DNA of 64,000 nt from Dromiciops gliroides (GCF_019393635.1 NC_057863.1:644587306-644651305), one strand, 5' to 3'. Shown: positions 22,257 through 33,144, counted from the stretch's first letter. The notes: generated by a model not told the origin, from the sequence alone. Program-made: numbers and translations.

Positions 22257-22408
22257 GGGGGGGGGGGGCCAGCTAGGTGGTACAGTGGATAGAGCACCAG
22301 CCCTGGAGTCAGGAGGACCTGAGTTCAAATCTGACCTCAAACACTTAACACTTACTAGCTGTGTGACCCTGGGCAAGTCACTTAACCCAAAATGCCTCAA
22401 AAAAAAAA
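22257..22408 (+). mobile_element. tRNA-SINE with G-run at its 5' end
   Basis: AAAAGCTGG at 22,248-22,256 and 22,409-22,417. A run of G residues lies between the target site and the SINE head. Confidence 0.92.
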
Positions 22409-22737
22409 AAAAGCTGGTGAGGGATGGGAGGGAGCAATTGTCAAGGAAAAGAGGCTGTATGCCAGCAGACAGGCTCCCCAAGCTCCGACTTTTCCTCTTG
22501 CTTGGCCCCAGGAGACTCTCCTCTCCAGAAACACTGGTAAGGCAGCTTTGGAAAACCTCACAACTGGTGAGACAGCCCAGGGAGCTGGCAACACCATGGG
22601 AAGAAGATTATATTTCAGGAGATGGAGATGATGGAGATAGTTTCTCTTTCATGTTGATTTTGTGCAGTGAAATGTTGTAACTATAAAATGATAATTATCA
22701 ATTTCCAAATTCCAGATGTGGAAGAGGACATTCTATT

Positions 22738-22880
22738 TTTTTGTGGGGGGCAATGGGGGTTAAGTGACTTGCCCAGGGTCACACAGCTAGTAAGTGTCAA
22801 GTGTCTGAAGCCTGATTTGAACTCAGGTCCTCCTCAATCCAGGTCTGGTGCTTTTATCCACTGTGCCACCTAGCAGCCCC
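22738..22880 (-). mobile_element. tRNA-SINE, reverse
   Basis: GGGGGTTAAGTGACTTGCCC through CCACCTAGCAGCCCC. First of a head-to-tail reverse pair. Confidence 0.92.
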
Positions 22881-22892
22881 AAATAGAAACCT

Positions 22893-23034
22893 TTTTTTTC
22901 AGGGCAATGAGAGTTACATGATTTGTCCAGTGTCATACAGCTAGTAAGTGTCAAGTGTCTGAGACTGGGTTTGAACTCAGGTCCTCCTGAATCCAGGGCT
23001 GGGGCTTTATCCATTGCGCCACCTAGCTGCCCCC
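22893..23034 (-). mobile_element. tRNA-SINE, reverse
   Basis: Second reverse copy, 12 bases from the first. More diverged (GAGTTACATGATTTGTCC). Confidence 0.9.
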
Positions 23035-23216
23035 CTAGAATACAAAATTCTAAGCAAGAGATTTTGGGAAATTTTAGAAACATAATCATACCCTGTATCA
23101 AGGGCTTTTAATCTGATTTATATTTCAGGGGGCCCATAAACTTATTTTTAAAATATTTTTATTCAAATTCAATATAATTTATTGTATTTTGTATTTATTG
23201 TGTTATAATACTATAA

Positions 23217-23470
23217 GGGAAGTAGGTGGCACAGTGGATAGAGCACTACAGGCATGGAGTCAGAAAGACACATCTTCATGAGTTCAAATCTGGTCTCAGA
23301 CACTAAACTAGCTGTGTGACCCTGGAAGTCAGCTACTCTGTTTGCCTCAATTTTCTCAATTTCCTGTAAAAGTGAGCTGGAGAAGGAAATGGTAAATCAC
23401 TCCAGTATCTTTGCCAAGAAACCTCAATGAGGCCACAAAGAGTTGAACACACCTGAATAAAATTATTCAA
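23217..23470 (+). mobile_element. Mar1-like SINE
   Basis: tRNA head GTAGGTGGCACAGTGGATAG, then AAAGTGAGCTGGAGAAGG, CCAGTATCTTTGCCAAGAA and a decayed RTE-type end. Confidence 0.87.
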
Positions 23471-23580
23471 CATAAGTATTTCCATTTAATTGTCTTCCTT
23501 TCAATTATAATGCTATGTATTGCAGCCTGGAAACAGTGCCCCACTATAAGGAGCTAAAAGTCAAGTAAAAGAAAGGCAAG

Positions 23581-24492
23581 ATGAGCAGAGTAAGGTGAGG
23601 ACCATAGAAAGTTTCTTCAGTAACAGGAAGACCAAGGGGCACCCTCAGAGGAAGATGTCAACATCAGGGCCCCTATATCTAAAGCTTCCAAGAAAAATAT
23701 GAATTGGTTTCAGGCCATAAAGGCACTCAAAAAAGAACTTTGAAGATAAAGTTAGAGAGGTAGAGGAAAAAATGGAAAGAGAAATGAGGGGGGTGCAGGA
23801 AAGGCATGAGAAAAAAGTCAACAGCTTGAAAAGCCAAATGGAAAAGCTTTCTGATGAAAATAATTGCCTAAGAATTAGGATTGAACAAATGGAAGCCAGT
23901 GACTTTATGAGAAACCAAGACACAATAAAGCAAATCCAAATGAATTAAAAAAAATAGAGGGCAATGTGAAATATCTTCTGGGGAAAACTGCTGACCTGGA
24001 AAATAGGTCCAGGAGAGATAATAGAGCTTAGACATGATCTTCCAAGATATTCTCAGGGGAAATTGCCCTGAAATTCTAGAATAAGAAGCTAAAATAGAAA
24101 TTGAAAGAATCCACAGATCACCTCCAGAAAGAAATCCCAAAAGGAAAACTCCTAGGAATATTATAGCAAAATTCCAGAGCTCTCAGGTCAAGGAGAAAAT
24201 ATTGCAAGCTGCCAAAAAGAAAGAATTGAAGTACTGTGGAGCCCCAGTCAGGATAGCACAAGATCTAACAGCTTCTACATTAAAGGACCGGAGGGAATGG
24301 AATATGATATTCCAGAGGGAAAAGGAATTGGGATTACAACCAAGAATCACCTACCCAGCAAAACTCAGCATAATCTTTCAACGGAAAAAATGGGACTTTA
24401 ATGAAAAAGAAGACTTTCAGATATTTGTGATGAAAAGACCTGAACTGAATAGCAAATTTGACTTTCAAATACAAGACCCTAGAGAACTATAA
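23581..24492 (+). pseudogene. HAL1 ORF1 (L1 ORF1p-like), decayed
   Basis: An RNA-binding, coiled-coil protein in the L1 family. The start is the ATG at 23,581 (MSRVR), which matches the expected place of the ORF1 start, and the stop is TAA at 24,490-24,492. The N-terminal third is broken by stops and frameshifts. The middle has NVKYLLGKTADLENRSRRDN, the conserved RRM-side motif. The last 96 codons (24,202-24,489) are open and carry the C-terminal domain, including DRREWNMIF and TYPAKLSIIF, equivalent to the ARREWGPIF and SYPAKLSFI regions of human L1 ORF1p. About 300 codons in total, a normal ORF1 length. It cannot make a complete protein. Confidence 0.88.
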
Positions 24493-24503
24493 AAAATTGG
24501 AGC

Positions 24504-24622
24504 TGGGGGACATGCCTGGGGTCATACAGTGCGTGACTGTCTTGTGTCTGAGGCCGGGTTTTGTTTGGGATCCCCCTGGGACCAGGGGTGATGTTTTGTC
24601 TACTGTGTCACCTAGCTTCCCT
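24504..24622 (-). repeat. Degenerate reverse SINE block in the HAL1 3' UTR
   Basis: Follows the reverse tRNA-SINE order (CATGCCTGGGGTCATACAG, GTGTCTGAGGCCGGGTTTTG, GTGTCACCTAGCTTCCCT) but is much more diverged than other copies. It may be part of the HAL1 itself. Confidence 0.6.
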
Positions 24623-25869
24623 ATGATGACATCTTTAGGGTTAAATTGAGGAGTAAGGGGAATGCACTGGGGGAGGGGAAAGGGCAGAGGTGAAATCCTA
24701 CAAGAAAGAAACAGGAAAAGGCTTATGGAGTGGGGGAAGAGATGGGAGAGGAGCAGGGCAGTAAATGAATTTTACATTCATCATAAATGGCTCAAAGACC
24801 TTTAACTCATCAGAGTTGCCTCAAGGAGGGACTAACACACACACCCAACTGGGTGGAGTAATGTATTTAATCTGGGCATTAAATGAGCCTAACACTCATC
24901 AGAATTGGCTCAAAAACCTCAATCTCAGCAGAATTGGCTCAAGGAGGAAATAATGTATACACTCAATTGGGTAGAGTAATCTCTCTAACCCTGAAGGAAA
25001 ATAGGAGGGGAAGGGGATAAAGAGAGAGGGGCAAAAGAAGGAAGAGCAGAGTGGGGGAGGGGACAGACAGAAGCAAATCCCTTTTGAAGAGTGATAGGAT
25101 AAAAGAATAGGGATAATAGAATAAATATTATGGGAAGGGAATGGGATAGAAGGGAAACAGTTAACAATAGTAATCATGAAAAAGAGAAAAGGGAGGAAAT
25201 TGTACAAAATAATTATAGCAACTCTTTGCGGAGGCTAAGAATTGAGAATCAAGGGAATTCCATCAATTGAGGAATGATGGAGAAAGCTGTGCTATCTGAT
25301 TGTAGTGGATGGTCTATGTGCTACAGGAAATACACAACAGGAAGATCCCAGAAAAAACCTGGAAGACTAATGAACATTGATGTATAGTGAAAGTGAGCAG
25401 AGCTGGAAGGACATTGTGTATAGTGACAGCAGTATTGATTCAATGAGCAATTGTGAATGCAACTGCTCTCAGCAATGCAATGATCCAAGACAATCCAAGG
25501 ACTAATGAGGAAGATTACTATCCACCCCCATAGAAAGAACTGATAAAAAGAACCTTGTGGATTGTACATATATAACCTGGTGCAATCTTGTGGAGGGGGA
25601 GGAAAGGGAGGGAGGGAGAAAAATTTAGAACTCTAAATTTATGAAAATGAATGTTGAAAACTACCCTTACATGTAACTGGAAAAAATAAAATAAATGTTC
25701 ATTGCTAAAAAAAAAATAAATGCTATGTATTTTACTTTATGAATTTTAAAACACTATTCTGAGAAGGGGTCCACAGGCTTCAGTCTGCCAAATGAGCAGA
25801 CACACAGGAAAAAATAAAATTTAAGAACCTCTTCCTTAGATTAATGAAACAATCAATCCTAAGCCAAAC

Positions 25870-26560
25870 AAACCCCAAGGATAAATGAAAATGTTTATAA
25901 CTCTTTTCAAATTAGCAAAGTATGGGAATCCAAGGAGCTGCCTATAAATTGGGGAGTGGCTGAAGAAGTTATGGTGTATGAACTCGAAGGAACACTATTG
26001 TGCTATAAGAAATGATGAAGGATGTGGCTTCAGAAAAACCTGGGAAATTTTGTACAAAGTGAAGTGAGCAAAACCAGGAGAGCAAGTTGTATGGTGTCAA
26101 AATTGTGTACAGGGGGCAGCTAGGTGGCACAGTGGATAAAGCACTGGCCTTGGGTTCAGGAGGACCTGAGTTCAAATCCAGCCTCAGATACTTGACACTT
26201 ACTAGCTGTGTGACCCTGGGCAAGTCACTAACCCTCATTGCCCTGCAAAAAGAAAAGAAAGAAACAAAATAAACAAACAAACAAAAATTGTGTACAGGAA
26301 ACAATTTTGCAAGACTCAGCAACTCTGATCAGTGTAATGACCAAGAGTGAATTCAGAGAACTCATGATGAAACATGCTCCCCATATTCTGATACATTCAC
26401 AGAACGCAGCAGGAGACAGATATTTTGGGGAATGTGGCCAATAAGGAAATTGTTTGGCTTGACTATGCATTTTTGCAACAGAAGTTTTCTCAGTTGGGGT
26501 GGGGTTTGGAGGGAAGGAGAAAAAACAGACTTTTGCTCGTTAAAAAAAATTGATTTTTAA
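25870..26560 (+). mobile_element. Old L1 3' end, SINE-split
   Basis: GGGGAGTGGCTGAAGAAGTT, ACACTATTGTGCTATAAGAAA and GAAGTGAGCAAAACCAGGAG match the L1 ORF2 C-terminus/3' UTR order. The purine tract (GTTTGGAGGGAAGGAG) lies near the end. Confidence 0.75.
26114..26283 (+). mobile_element. tRNA-SINE, 15-bp TSD
   Basis: AAAATTGTGTACAGG at 26,099-26,113 and 26,284-26,298. It interrupts the old L1. Confidence 0.95.
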
Positions 26561-26564
26561 AAGA

Positions 26565-26819
26565 ACCCCTGACCTGGATCAATTTTGAACTTGGCAACAA
26601 GTTTTTTGTTTTGTTGATGATTAAACTAGCTTAGCATGAGGGAAGAGGGGTAAAGAATGGGAGGGTTGTGAGTGGGTGTGAGTGGGAGGAATTTTGAAGA
26701 ATCCTCTGGGTTAGTGAATTGAATATAGCACCACCATGTGGGTGAATTATATATTACCCTCTTTGCGGGTTTAAAAAGACATTTTGTCTTACTGTAGGTT
26801 CATAAAGAAGGCATCACAT
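26565..26819. other. Unassigned DNA
   Basis: Short GT/A-rich stretch with nothing recognisable. Confidence 0.35.
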
Positions 26820-27430
26820 GAAATTTGTCCAGCCACTCTTGAAAGAAGTTTGAACTAGTGCTTAAAACACATTCGAGATAGTCATAACCCTTTGATTCAG
26901 AGATTTCATTGTTAGGCATATATCCCAAGGAAGTCGGAGAAAGAAAGAAATGCCCTATATACACCAAAATATTCATAACAGCATTTTTGTGTGTGTGTGG
27001 TAATAGTAGCAAGCAAAAAATAGTAGCAAGGAACTGGAAATAAAGGAGAGGCCTATAAATAGGGAATGGCTATACAAATTATAGTACATAGATGTAATAG
27101 AATATGACTACACTGTCATATGATATAGAGTCCAGAAAAGCATGGAAAGTTATATGAACTAATGTAAAAAGTAAAATAAATGTTAGGTGAAACAATACAT
27201 ACAAGGATTACATTTCCAATGCAAATGAGAAACAGTAGCAACAGAAAATTGAAATTGAATATTGAATAAGTATAATAACAAAGCCTGATCCCAAATAAGA
27301 GATGAGAAAATGCACACCTCTTCCCTTCTTTGTAGACTTGGGGTTCTATAGCAGTAGAATATTGCATATACTATCAGACTCAATTGATACATGTAGTAGT
27401 TTACAAAGATGCTTTTTCCCCTCTGTCTTT
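26820..27430 (+). mobile_element. Old L1 3' end
   Basis: TAACCCTTTGATTCAGAG, GGCATATATCCCAAGGAAG and GGGAATGGCTATACAAATTA follow the L1 ORF2 end (FDPAIPLLG...YPK and EWLNK counterparts at DNA level), heavily decayed. Confidence 0.7.
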
Positions 27431-27454
27431 TTAATTCTTTCCCACAGAATTTTT

Positions 27455-28150
27455 TTTTAAATCACAGAATTTGGGAGTTGGAATCATCTCAGTAAGTCAC
27501 CTGGTCCTATACCCTATAGGAAACTTCTGGGTAGGTAGGTGACATAGTGGATAAAAGCACCAGCCCTGGGATCTGGCCTCAGACACTTGACACTTACTAG
27601 CTGTGTGACCCTGGACAAGTCACTTAACCTCATTGCCTCACTAAAAAAAAAAAAAAAAAAAAAAGGAACTTCCCTATAATACATCGGACAAGTCTGGCAT
27701 TCAGCCTATCCTTGAAGAACAAGGAAGTACAAGGGGAAACGAACCCATCATCATTGTACTTTTGGAGTGCTCCAGGCATTAGGAAGCTTGCTTGGCATCA
27801 AACCTAAATTTGTCATTTTACTGCCTGCACCCATTGCTCTTGACTCTGTCATCCAGGGTCAAGTAGAATAAACCTAATGCCTTTTCCCTTCAAATGCTTG
27901 AACTCAGTTATATCCATCCACCCACCCCCAAATCTTCTCTTCTCCAAGCTAACGTCCTCAAGTCCTCTGACTGAGCCTCATTCGACACAAACTGAAGGCC
28001 CGTTGATATCCTGGTTTCTCTCCTCTGAATGTTCTGAATGTTCTTGTCAATGTCCTTCTTAAGCCATCATGGTGAGAACTGAACACAAGACATCAGATGA
28101 GGTCTGAGCAGGGCACAGGACGGAAGCCACACCTCTTACGTCACATTGCT
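27455..28150 (-). mobile_element. L3/CR1-type LINE fragment, reverse, SINE-split
   Basis: On the + strand the landmark order ACAGAATTTGGGAGTTGGAA, TCTTCTCTTCTCCAAGC, TGTCAATGTCCTTCTTAAG, AGAACTGAACACAAGACATC, GATGAGGTCTGAGCAGGGC is the complement of vertebrate CR1/L3 3' regions. An ancient relic. Confidence 0.7.
27527..27665 (+). mobile_element. tRNA-SINE, short internal deletion
   Basis: Between CCAGCCCTGGGATC and TGGCCTCAG the GAGTTCAAATC (B-box) region is lost. AGGAA(A)CTTC flanks both ends. Confidence 0.9.
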
Positions 28151-28399
28151 GACTTTGTGACAAGGATGGCTCTCCGGGGAGGGTAGGAGAGGGGAGGATG
28201 GGCAAGTATGTATTTGGGTAGAAGGTTATGTCAAAACACAAGTTATTTTTTGTTAACCGATGAGGTAGATAAACAACCATACCTCAGCTCCCTCTCATCC
28301 TCTCATCCTTTCTCATTGGTGAGTTCCTCCAGGAGATTCCATTTGGGGAAGGCATCTAGACCAGCCCAATCTTCATTCCCCTCTGCTTCTAACTCTTGA
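28151..28399. other. Unassigned DNA
   Basis: No recognisable element. Short accidental frames only. Confidence 0.3.
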
Positions 28400-28600
28400 C
28401 CATGACCCATTCCCCTATAAGTTCCTTCCCCCCACCTCAAGGACCCATTTTAGCTCTTTTTATGAGTTATTCTTTCCCAAGTTAGAGTGTAAGCTCCTCG
28501 AGGGCAGTGACTAACTTTCTTTCAGCTTGTATTGTATCCCCAGCTCTTAGGCACGATGCCCAGAACATAGTAAGTATTTCATAAATTCTGTTTTCCACTG
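28400..28600 (+). repeat. L2 3' end
   Basis: AGAGTGTAAGCTCCTCGAGG, TGTATCCCCAGCTCTTAGGC, CATAGTAAGTATTTCATAAA. Confidence 0.8.
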
Positions 28601-29200
28601 TGTGCACAATGTAAGTTTGTTATTGCTATTGCAGTGCCCCAAGTATTACACAGGACACCCCCGAGGATCTCAAAAAAACTACATAAGACAAATTCATAAG
28701 TTTAATCTGTACCACTTTCTCTACTACTTTCTTAAGTCTAGACAATCAACAAAACAATCGATCAAGCCCTGATTTGTGGATTAGTGTTTGTGGATTTCCC
28801 AAGTATAATGCTCACACTGAACACTAAAGAACAGCTCAAACATCCAGTCTGAGCTGACCCCAGCACCCTCCTGATGTCCTCAAGGGGTTACATGGAGCCT
28901 ATTAGACCTGTGTCACCCTAATAACAATCGTGACAACACTCATATTACTAAAGACAATGTAAAGCCTTGCCTACCTCCTCCACACCTCCGCATTTGCTGG
29001 CTATTGAGGCTACAAAGTGAGACGTATAGAGCGGTAATAAGTATAGAAGACATTTGCTATAAAGAGGACAGTGGTCAGAAGGGGGACTCTGGTCCTATCC
29101 TGGCCAGACTTTAAAAGGGGCCAAATGTTGTCTGGTGGTTGATTCTCTAGTTTCTGGGTTTGACTGTTTCACGTCAGGAAGAGATGTGGCTAAAGAGACA
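28601..29200. other. Unassigned DNA containing one arm of the palindromic repeat family
   Basis: 28,710-28,830 (TACTTTCTTAAGTCTAGACA, ATCAAGCCCTGATTTGTGG) is homologous to the arms at 38.3, 52.25, 52.6 and 60.8 kb. The remainder is unrecognised. Confidence 0.55.
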
Positions 29201-29204
29201 AAGC

Positions 29205-29440
29205 TAGGAGACACAGTGGGTAGAGGATTGTATCTAGAATCAGAAAGACCTGAATTCAAATCCAACCTCAGACACTTACTGAGTGTGTGACCCTGGGCAA
29301 GTCACTTCTATGCCTCAGATTCCCCATCACTAAAATAGGAAGAATACTAGGACCTACCTCCCAGGATTATTGTGACGCTCAAATAAGATATTTATAAAGG
29401 GATGTGCAAATCTTAATACATGCTATTATCATTATTATAA
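29205..29440 (+). repeat. MIR/THER-like CORE-SINE
   Basis: AGGAGACACAGTGGGTAGAG, GAATTCAAATCCAACCTCAG, CAGGATTATTGTGACGCTC, ACATGCTATTATCATTATT: a nearly complete old element. Confidence 0.75.
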
Positions 29441-29559
29441 GAATGGGTTAACATACCTATTGGATTGGATAATAGGACAGCAGAGGAAAATGACAAATGT
29501 TGTGGGGGATGGGGGGAAATGAGACATTAATACACTCTTGGTAAAGTTGAAAACTGATT

Positions 29560-29722
29560 TGGCAGCTAGGTGGTATAGTGGATAAAGCACCAGCCCTGGA
29601 TTCAGGAGGATCTGAGTTAAAATCCAGCCTCAGATGACACTTACTAGCTGTGTGACCCTGGGTGAGTCACTTAACCCTCATTGCCCCACCTAACAAAAAG
29701 CAAACCAAAAAAAAAAAAAAAG
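29560..29722 (+). mobile_element. tRNA-SINE
   Basis: 'GATTCAG/CCTCATTGCCCC' type with a few bases missing (CAGATGACACTTAC). Confidence 0.9.
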
Positions 29723-29754
29723 TGTTACACAGTATTATGATCTCCACACTCAAT

Positions 29755-30415
29755 TGTAGTGTTACCAAAGTATTGGTGCTTCTCGGACAAAGGGAACATG
29801 AATACTATCTGTTACTAAAGTATTACTACTTCTAGGGTAGAAATAACAAGTAACAGGAATACTACTTGTTACTATAGTAATCAATACTCCTAGGATAACA
29901 ATAACAATTAATAGAACAGGACATCTAGGTGACACAGTGGATAAAGCACCAGCCCGGAATTCAGGAGGACCTGAGTTCATATGTGGCTTCAGACACTTGA
30001 CATGTACTAGCTGTGTGACCCTTGGGCAAGTCACTTAACCCTCGTTGTCCCACCAAAAAAAAACAAAACAAAACACAAAAAATAACAATAGGAATACTAT
30101 TTGTTACTAAACTATCAATACTCCTAGGATAACAATAACAATGAATAGGAATGCTTGTTACTATAGTATCAATACTTCTTGGATAGAAGTAACAAGTAAC
30201 AGGAATACGGCTTGTTACTACAGTATCAATACTTCTAGGATACCAATAACAATCAATAGGGATACTATTTGTTATTAAACTATCAATACTTCTAGGATAA
30301 CAATAACAATCAGTAGGAATACTGCCTGTTCCTAAAGTATCAGTGCTTCTAGGATAACAGTAACAAGTAACAAGAACACTGTTTGTGACTAAAGTATTAA
30401 TGCCTTAGGAGATGA
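29755..30415 (+). repeat. 57-bp minisatellite with a 3-unit higher-order pattern
   Basis: Eight to nine head-to-tail units. Starts are seen at about 29,798 and 29,855, then after the SINE at 30,090, 30,147, 30,201, 30,258, 30,315 and 30,372. Core motifs are GGAATACTATTTGTTACTA, GTATCAATACTTCTAGGAT and AACAATAACAAT. Units 1, 4 and 7 end AACAAGTAAC, while units 2, 3, 5 and 6 end AACAAT(T/G/C)A(A/G)T. Units 3 and 6 share AAACTATC. The true repeat is therefore about 170 bp made of three 57-bp subunits. One SINE interrupts it. Confidence 0.93.
29919..30080 (+). mobile_element. tRNA-SINE inside the minisatellite
   Basis: Head diverged (GACATCTAGGTGACACAGTG). It splits unit 2/3 of the array, so it is younger than the expansion of these units. 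Confidence 0.9.
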
Positions 30416-30514
30416 AAAGCAGTAGGCAAAGACAACTTCGATATACTGATTACCATCAAAGTATTTTTCCCTTCAACGTAAACAATAGGAACCCCATTAA
30501 GAACAGCTATTATT

Positions 30515-30653
30515 GGAGGACAGCTAGGTGGCACAATGGATAAAGCACTGGCCCTGGATTCAGGAGGACCTCAGTTCAAATTTGGCCTCAGACACTTGAC
30601 CCCACGCAAGTCACTTAACCCTCATTGCCCCACCAAAAAAAAAAAAAAAAACC
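30515..30653 (+). mobile_element. tRNA-SINE lacking its middle
   Basis: TSD ACAGCTATTATT at 30,503-30,514 and 30,654-30,665. The TTACTAGCTGTGTGACC block is absent. Confidence 0.92.
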
Positions 30654-30912
30654 ACAGCTATTATTAATGGAAATATTGAGTCAACCCAATTCAATCCCAC
30701 ACACATTTATTAAGCACTTACCATGTGTAAGGCACTTTTATCAGTGTTGGAGCACTTTGAGGACAGCTAAAAGAATCAGCCATACTGACTAGAGCAATAC
30801 AAGGGAACAAAGAAGACAAGGGTTCAAATTATGGCTCTGCTGCTTACTCCCTGTGTATTCTGGGCCAGGCCTAGCTCAGTGATTCAGGTTCAAGGTTAGA
30901 ATGCAATGAGGT

Positions 30913-31067
30913 GGGGGCAGCTAGGTGGCGCAGTGGATAGAGCACTGGCCCTGGAGTCAGGAGTACCTGAGTTCAAATCCTGCCTCAGACACTTAACACT
31001 TACTAGCTGTGTGACCCTGGGCAAGTCACTTAACCCCAATTGCCTCAATTAAAAAAAAAGAAAGAAA
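30913..31067 (+). mobile_element. tRNA-SINE
   Basis: GAATGCAATGAGGT upstream (30,899-30,912) and GAATGCATGAGGT downstream (31,068-31,080). 'GAGTCAG/TAACAC' type, close to consensus. Confidence 0.94.
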
Positions 31068-31146
31068 GAATGCATGAGGTACTATTGAACCATTAAATGT
31101 AACAAAAACAACTTTGCATCTATAAGATCAAAAAAAAGTTATGATT

Positions 31147-31300
31147 GGGGCAGCTAGGTGGCACAGTGGTAAAGCACGGACCCTGGATTCAGGAGCACCT
31201 GAGTTCAAATCCGGCCTCAGACACTTAACACTTTCTAGCTGTGTGACCCTGGGCAAGTCACTTAACCTTCATTGCCCTGCAAAAATAAAAAATAAAATAC
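31147..31300 (+). mobile_element. tRNA-SINE
   Basis: Single-base gap in the head (GCACAGTGGTAAAGC). Tail AAAATAAAAAATAAAA. No clear target duplication. Confidence 0.9.
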
Positions 31301-31587
31301 TTCCTTTGGATGAATTCTGAAATGGGAATTCAACCAAAGCCTCTGGCGTATTAACTCCCCATAGGCTGGCCCATTTATGCCTCAGGGGCAAGGAAGCCAA
31401 ATGAATCATTCTAACCATAGTCACCCAGGCCAACCAAATCCCAACAATAGCATTGCTGTCCCCATAAAGAGAAACCATAGGTACATAAAACTGTTACCAC
31501 TATGCTAAGTGACTATGGGAAGTTGTTCACTTTTCTGCATGTCAGTATCCTCTAGAAAATAAGATGATCTCTAAGGTCCCTCATAGG

Positions 31588-31811
31588 CAGCAAGGAGGTG
31601 CCCGCAGTCAGGAAGACTCATCTTCCTAAATTCAAATCTGGTCTCAGACACTAGCTATGAAGCCCTGGGCAAGTCACGTCACCCTGTTTGCCTCAGTTTT
31701 CTCATCTGTAAAATGAGCTGGAGATGGAAATGACAAATCACTCTAATATCTTTGCCAAGAAAATCCTAAATGAGGACATGAAGGGTCAAACATGACTTGA
31801 AAACAATTGAA
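31588..31811 (+). mobile_element. Mar1-like SINE
   Basis: GTCAGGAAGACTCATCTTCC, AAAATGAGCTGGAGATGG, TAATATCTTTGCCAAGAA, AACATGACTTGAA. Followed at 31,812-31,890 by a lone 3' piece of a tRNA-SINE with an (AAC)n tail. Confidence 0.87.
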
Positions 31812-31975
31812 CATTGTGTGACCCTGGGAAAGTCACTTAACCCTCATTGCCCCACAAAAAACAACAACAACAACAATAAAAATACAATTAAACAACAAGG
31901 TTCCTTCTAACTTGACAGTCTTTGATCAAATTCTTTAATTCCAGCTGTGATATTCAATAAGATCCCTCCAATTTT

Positions 31976-32118
31976 TTTTTTTTGCAGGGCCATGGGGGTT
32001 AAGTGACTTGCCCAGAGTCACACAGCTAGTAAGTGTCAAGTGTCTGAAGCCAGATTTGAACTCAGGTACTCCTGAATCCAGGACCAGTGCTTTATCCACT
32101 GCGCCACCTAGCTGCACC
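31976..32118 (-). mobile_element. tRNA-SINE, reverse, 12-bp TSD
   Basis: CCCTCCAATTTT at 31,964-31,975 and 32,119-32,130. Confidence 0.94.
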
Positions 32119-32236
32119 CCCTCCAATTTTATAAAATAGGGTAACCTATGTGAAATGTTTTGCAAACCTTCTAGCATTATATAAATGCTATTGTTATTAT
32201 TAATTATTAGTATTATTTTCTTTCCTAACTCTGACT

Positions 32237-32380
32237 CTTTTTTTTTTTTGGTGAGACAATTGGGGTTAAGTGACTTGCCCAGGGTCACACAGTTAGTGTC
32301 AAGTGTCTGAGGTCGGATTTGAACTCAGGTCATCCTGACTCCAGGGCCAGTGCTCTATCCACTGCATCACCTAGCTGCCA
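32237..32380 (-). mobile_element. tRNA-SINE, reverse
   Basis: CAATTGGGGTTAAGTGACTT through CACCTAGCTGCC. Confidence 0.92.
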
Positions 32381-32422
32381 ACATTTTATGCTTTATGATC
32401 CAAGGTCTCTTTCAATGCTAAC

Positions 32423-32571
32423 TTTTTTTTTTTTAGTGAGGCAATGAGGGTTAAGTGACTTGTCCAGGGTCACGCAGCTAGTAAGTGTTAAGTGTCTGAG
32501 GCCGTATTTGAACTCAGGTACTCCTGACTCCAGGGCCAGTGCTCTATCCACAGCACCACCTAGCTGCCCCC
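32423..32571 (-). mobile_element. tRNA-SINE, reverse, 11-bp TSD
   Basis: TCAATGCTAAC at 32,412-32,422 and 32,572-32,582. Third reverse copy in 600 bases. Confidence 0.94.
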
Positions 32572-32711
32572 TCAATGCTAACATTTTGTGTTCTCTTTCA
32601 ACATTCTAGGTTCTAAAGTCCCTTCCAATGATGACATCTTAAGTTCTACAGTCCCTCCCAGTTCCTACATGTGACTATGGGGACTGTTTCTGCCTCTGTT
32701 ATTAGTCCCAG

Positions 32712-32966
32712 GGGAAAGCTGGGCAATACAGTGGATAGAGTGCAGGCCCTGAAGCGAAGAAGATTGGAATTCAAATCCAGCCCTAGCCATTTCTTAGCTG
32801 TGTGACCATGGGCAAGTCACTTAATGCTATTTGCCTCAGTCATCTATAAAATGAGTTAGAAAAGGAAATGACAAACCCCTCCAATATCTTTGCCAATAAA
32901 AACCCCAAATGGGGTCATGAACGGTCAGATAGGACTAAATAACAACAAAACTAAATAACAACAAAA
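32712..32966 (+). mobile_element. Mar1-like SINE
   Basis: GGGCAATACAGTGGATAGAG, CCAATATCTTTGCCAATAA, CCCCAAATGGGGTCATGAAC and an RTE-like end followed by AACAACAAAACT repeats. Confidence 0.85.
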
Positions 32967-33032
32967 GACATTCCCAGTGCTTAGTACAATGCCTAGCATA
33001 TGCTAAGTGCTTAATAAATGCTCATTGACTTG
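32967..33032 (+). repeat. L2/THER tail
   Basis: CAGTGCTTAGTACAATGCCT, AAGTGCTTAATAAATGCTC. Confidence 0.75.
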
Positions 33033-33144
33033 ACGAAGGACTTTCCTAGCTCTGACATTTCATGTTTCAAGGTACCTTCCAGCTGCATTTTATCTTCTAA
33101 ATCAATCTCCTAAAACTGCTCTCTCCCCTTTATCCACATTTACA

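Larger units (their letters stand above)
23522..25718 (+). mobile_element. Half-L1 (HAL1, opossum type), both ends present
   Basis: A retroposon of about 2.2 kb bounded by a perfect 12-bp duplication, AATGCTATGTAT at 23,510-23,521 and 25,719-25,730. Its layout is a 59-bp leader, one L1-type ORF1 (23,581-24,492), then a long 3' UTR rich in A/G and a 3' end (ATGTTGAAAACTACCCTTAC, then an A-rich tail) shared with ordinary L1. There is no ORF2: the 1.2 kb after ORF1 has no endonuclease or RT motif in any frame. This is the HAL1 architecture known from opossum and other mammals. Because both ends and the duplication survive, the lack of ORF2 belongs to the inserted element and was not caused by later deletion. 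Confidence 0.88.

Noticed and set aside
29755..30415. Regularly spaced repeats considered as a CRISPR array
   Set aside because: Whole 57-bp units repeat with no unique spacers, in a vertebrate context. It is a minisatellite.
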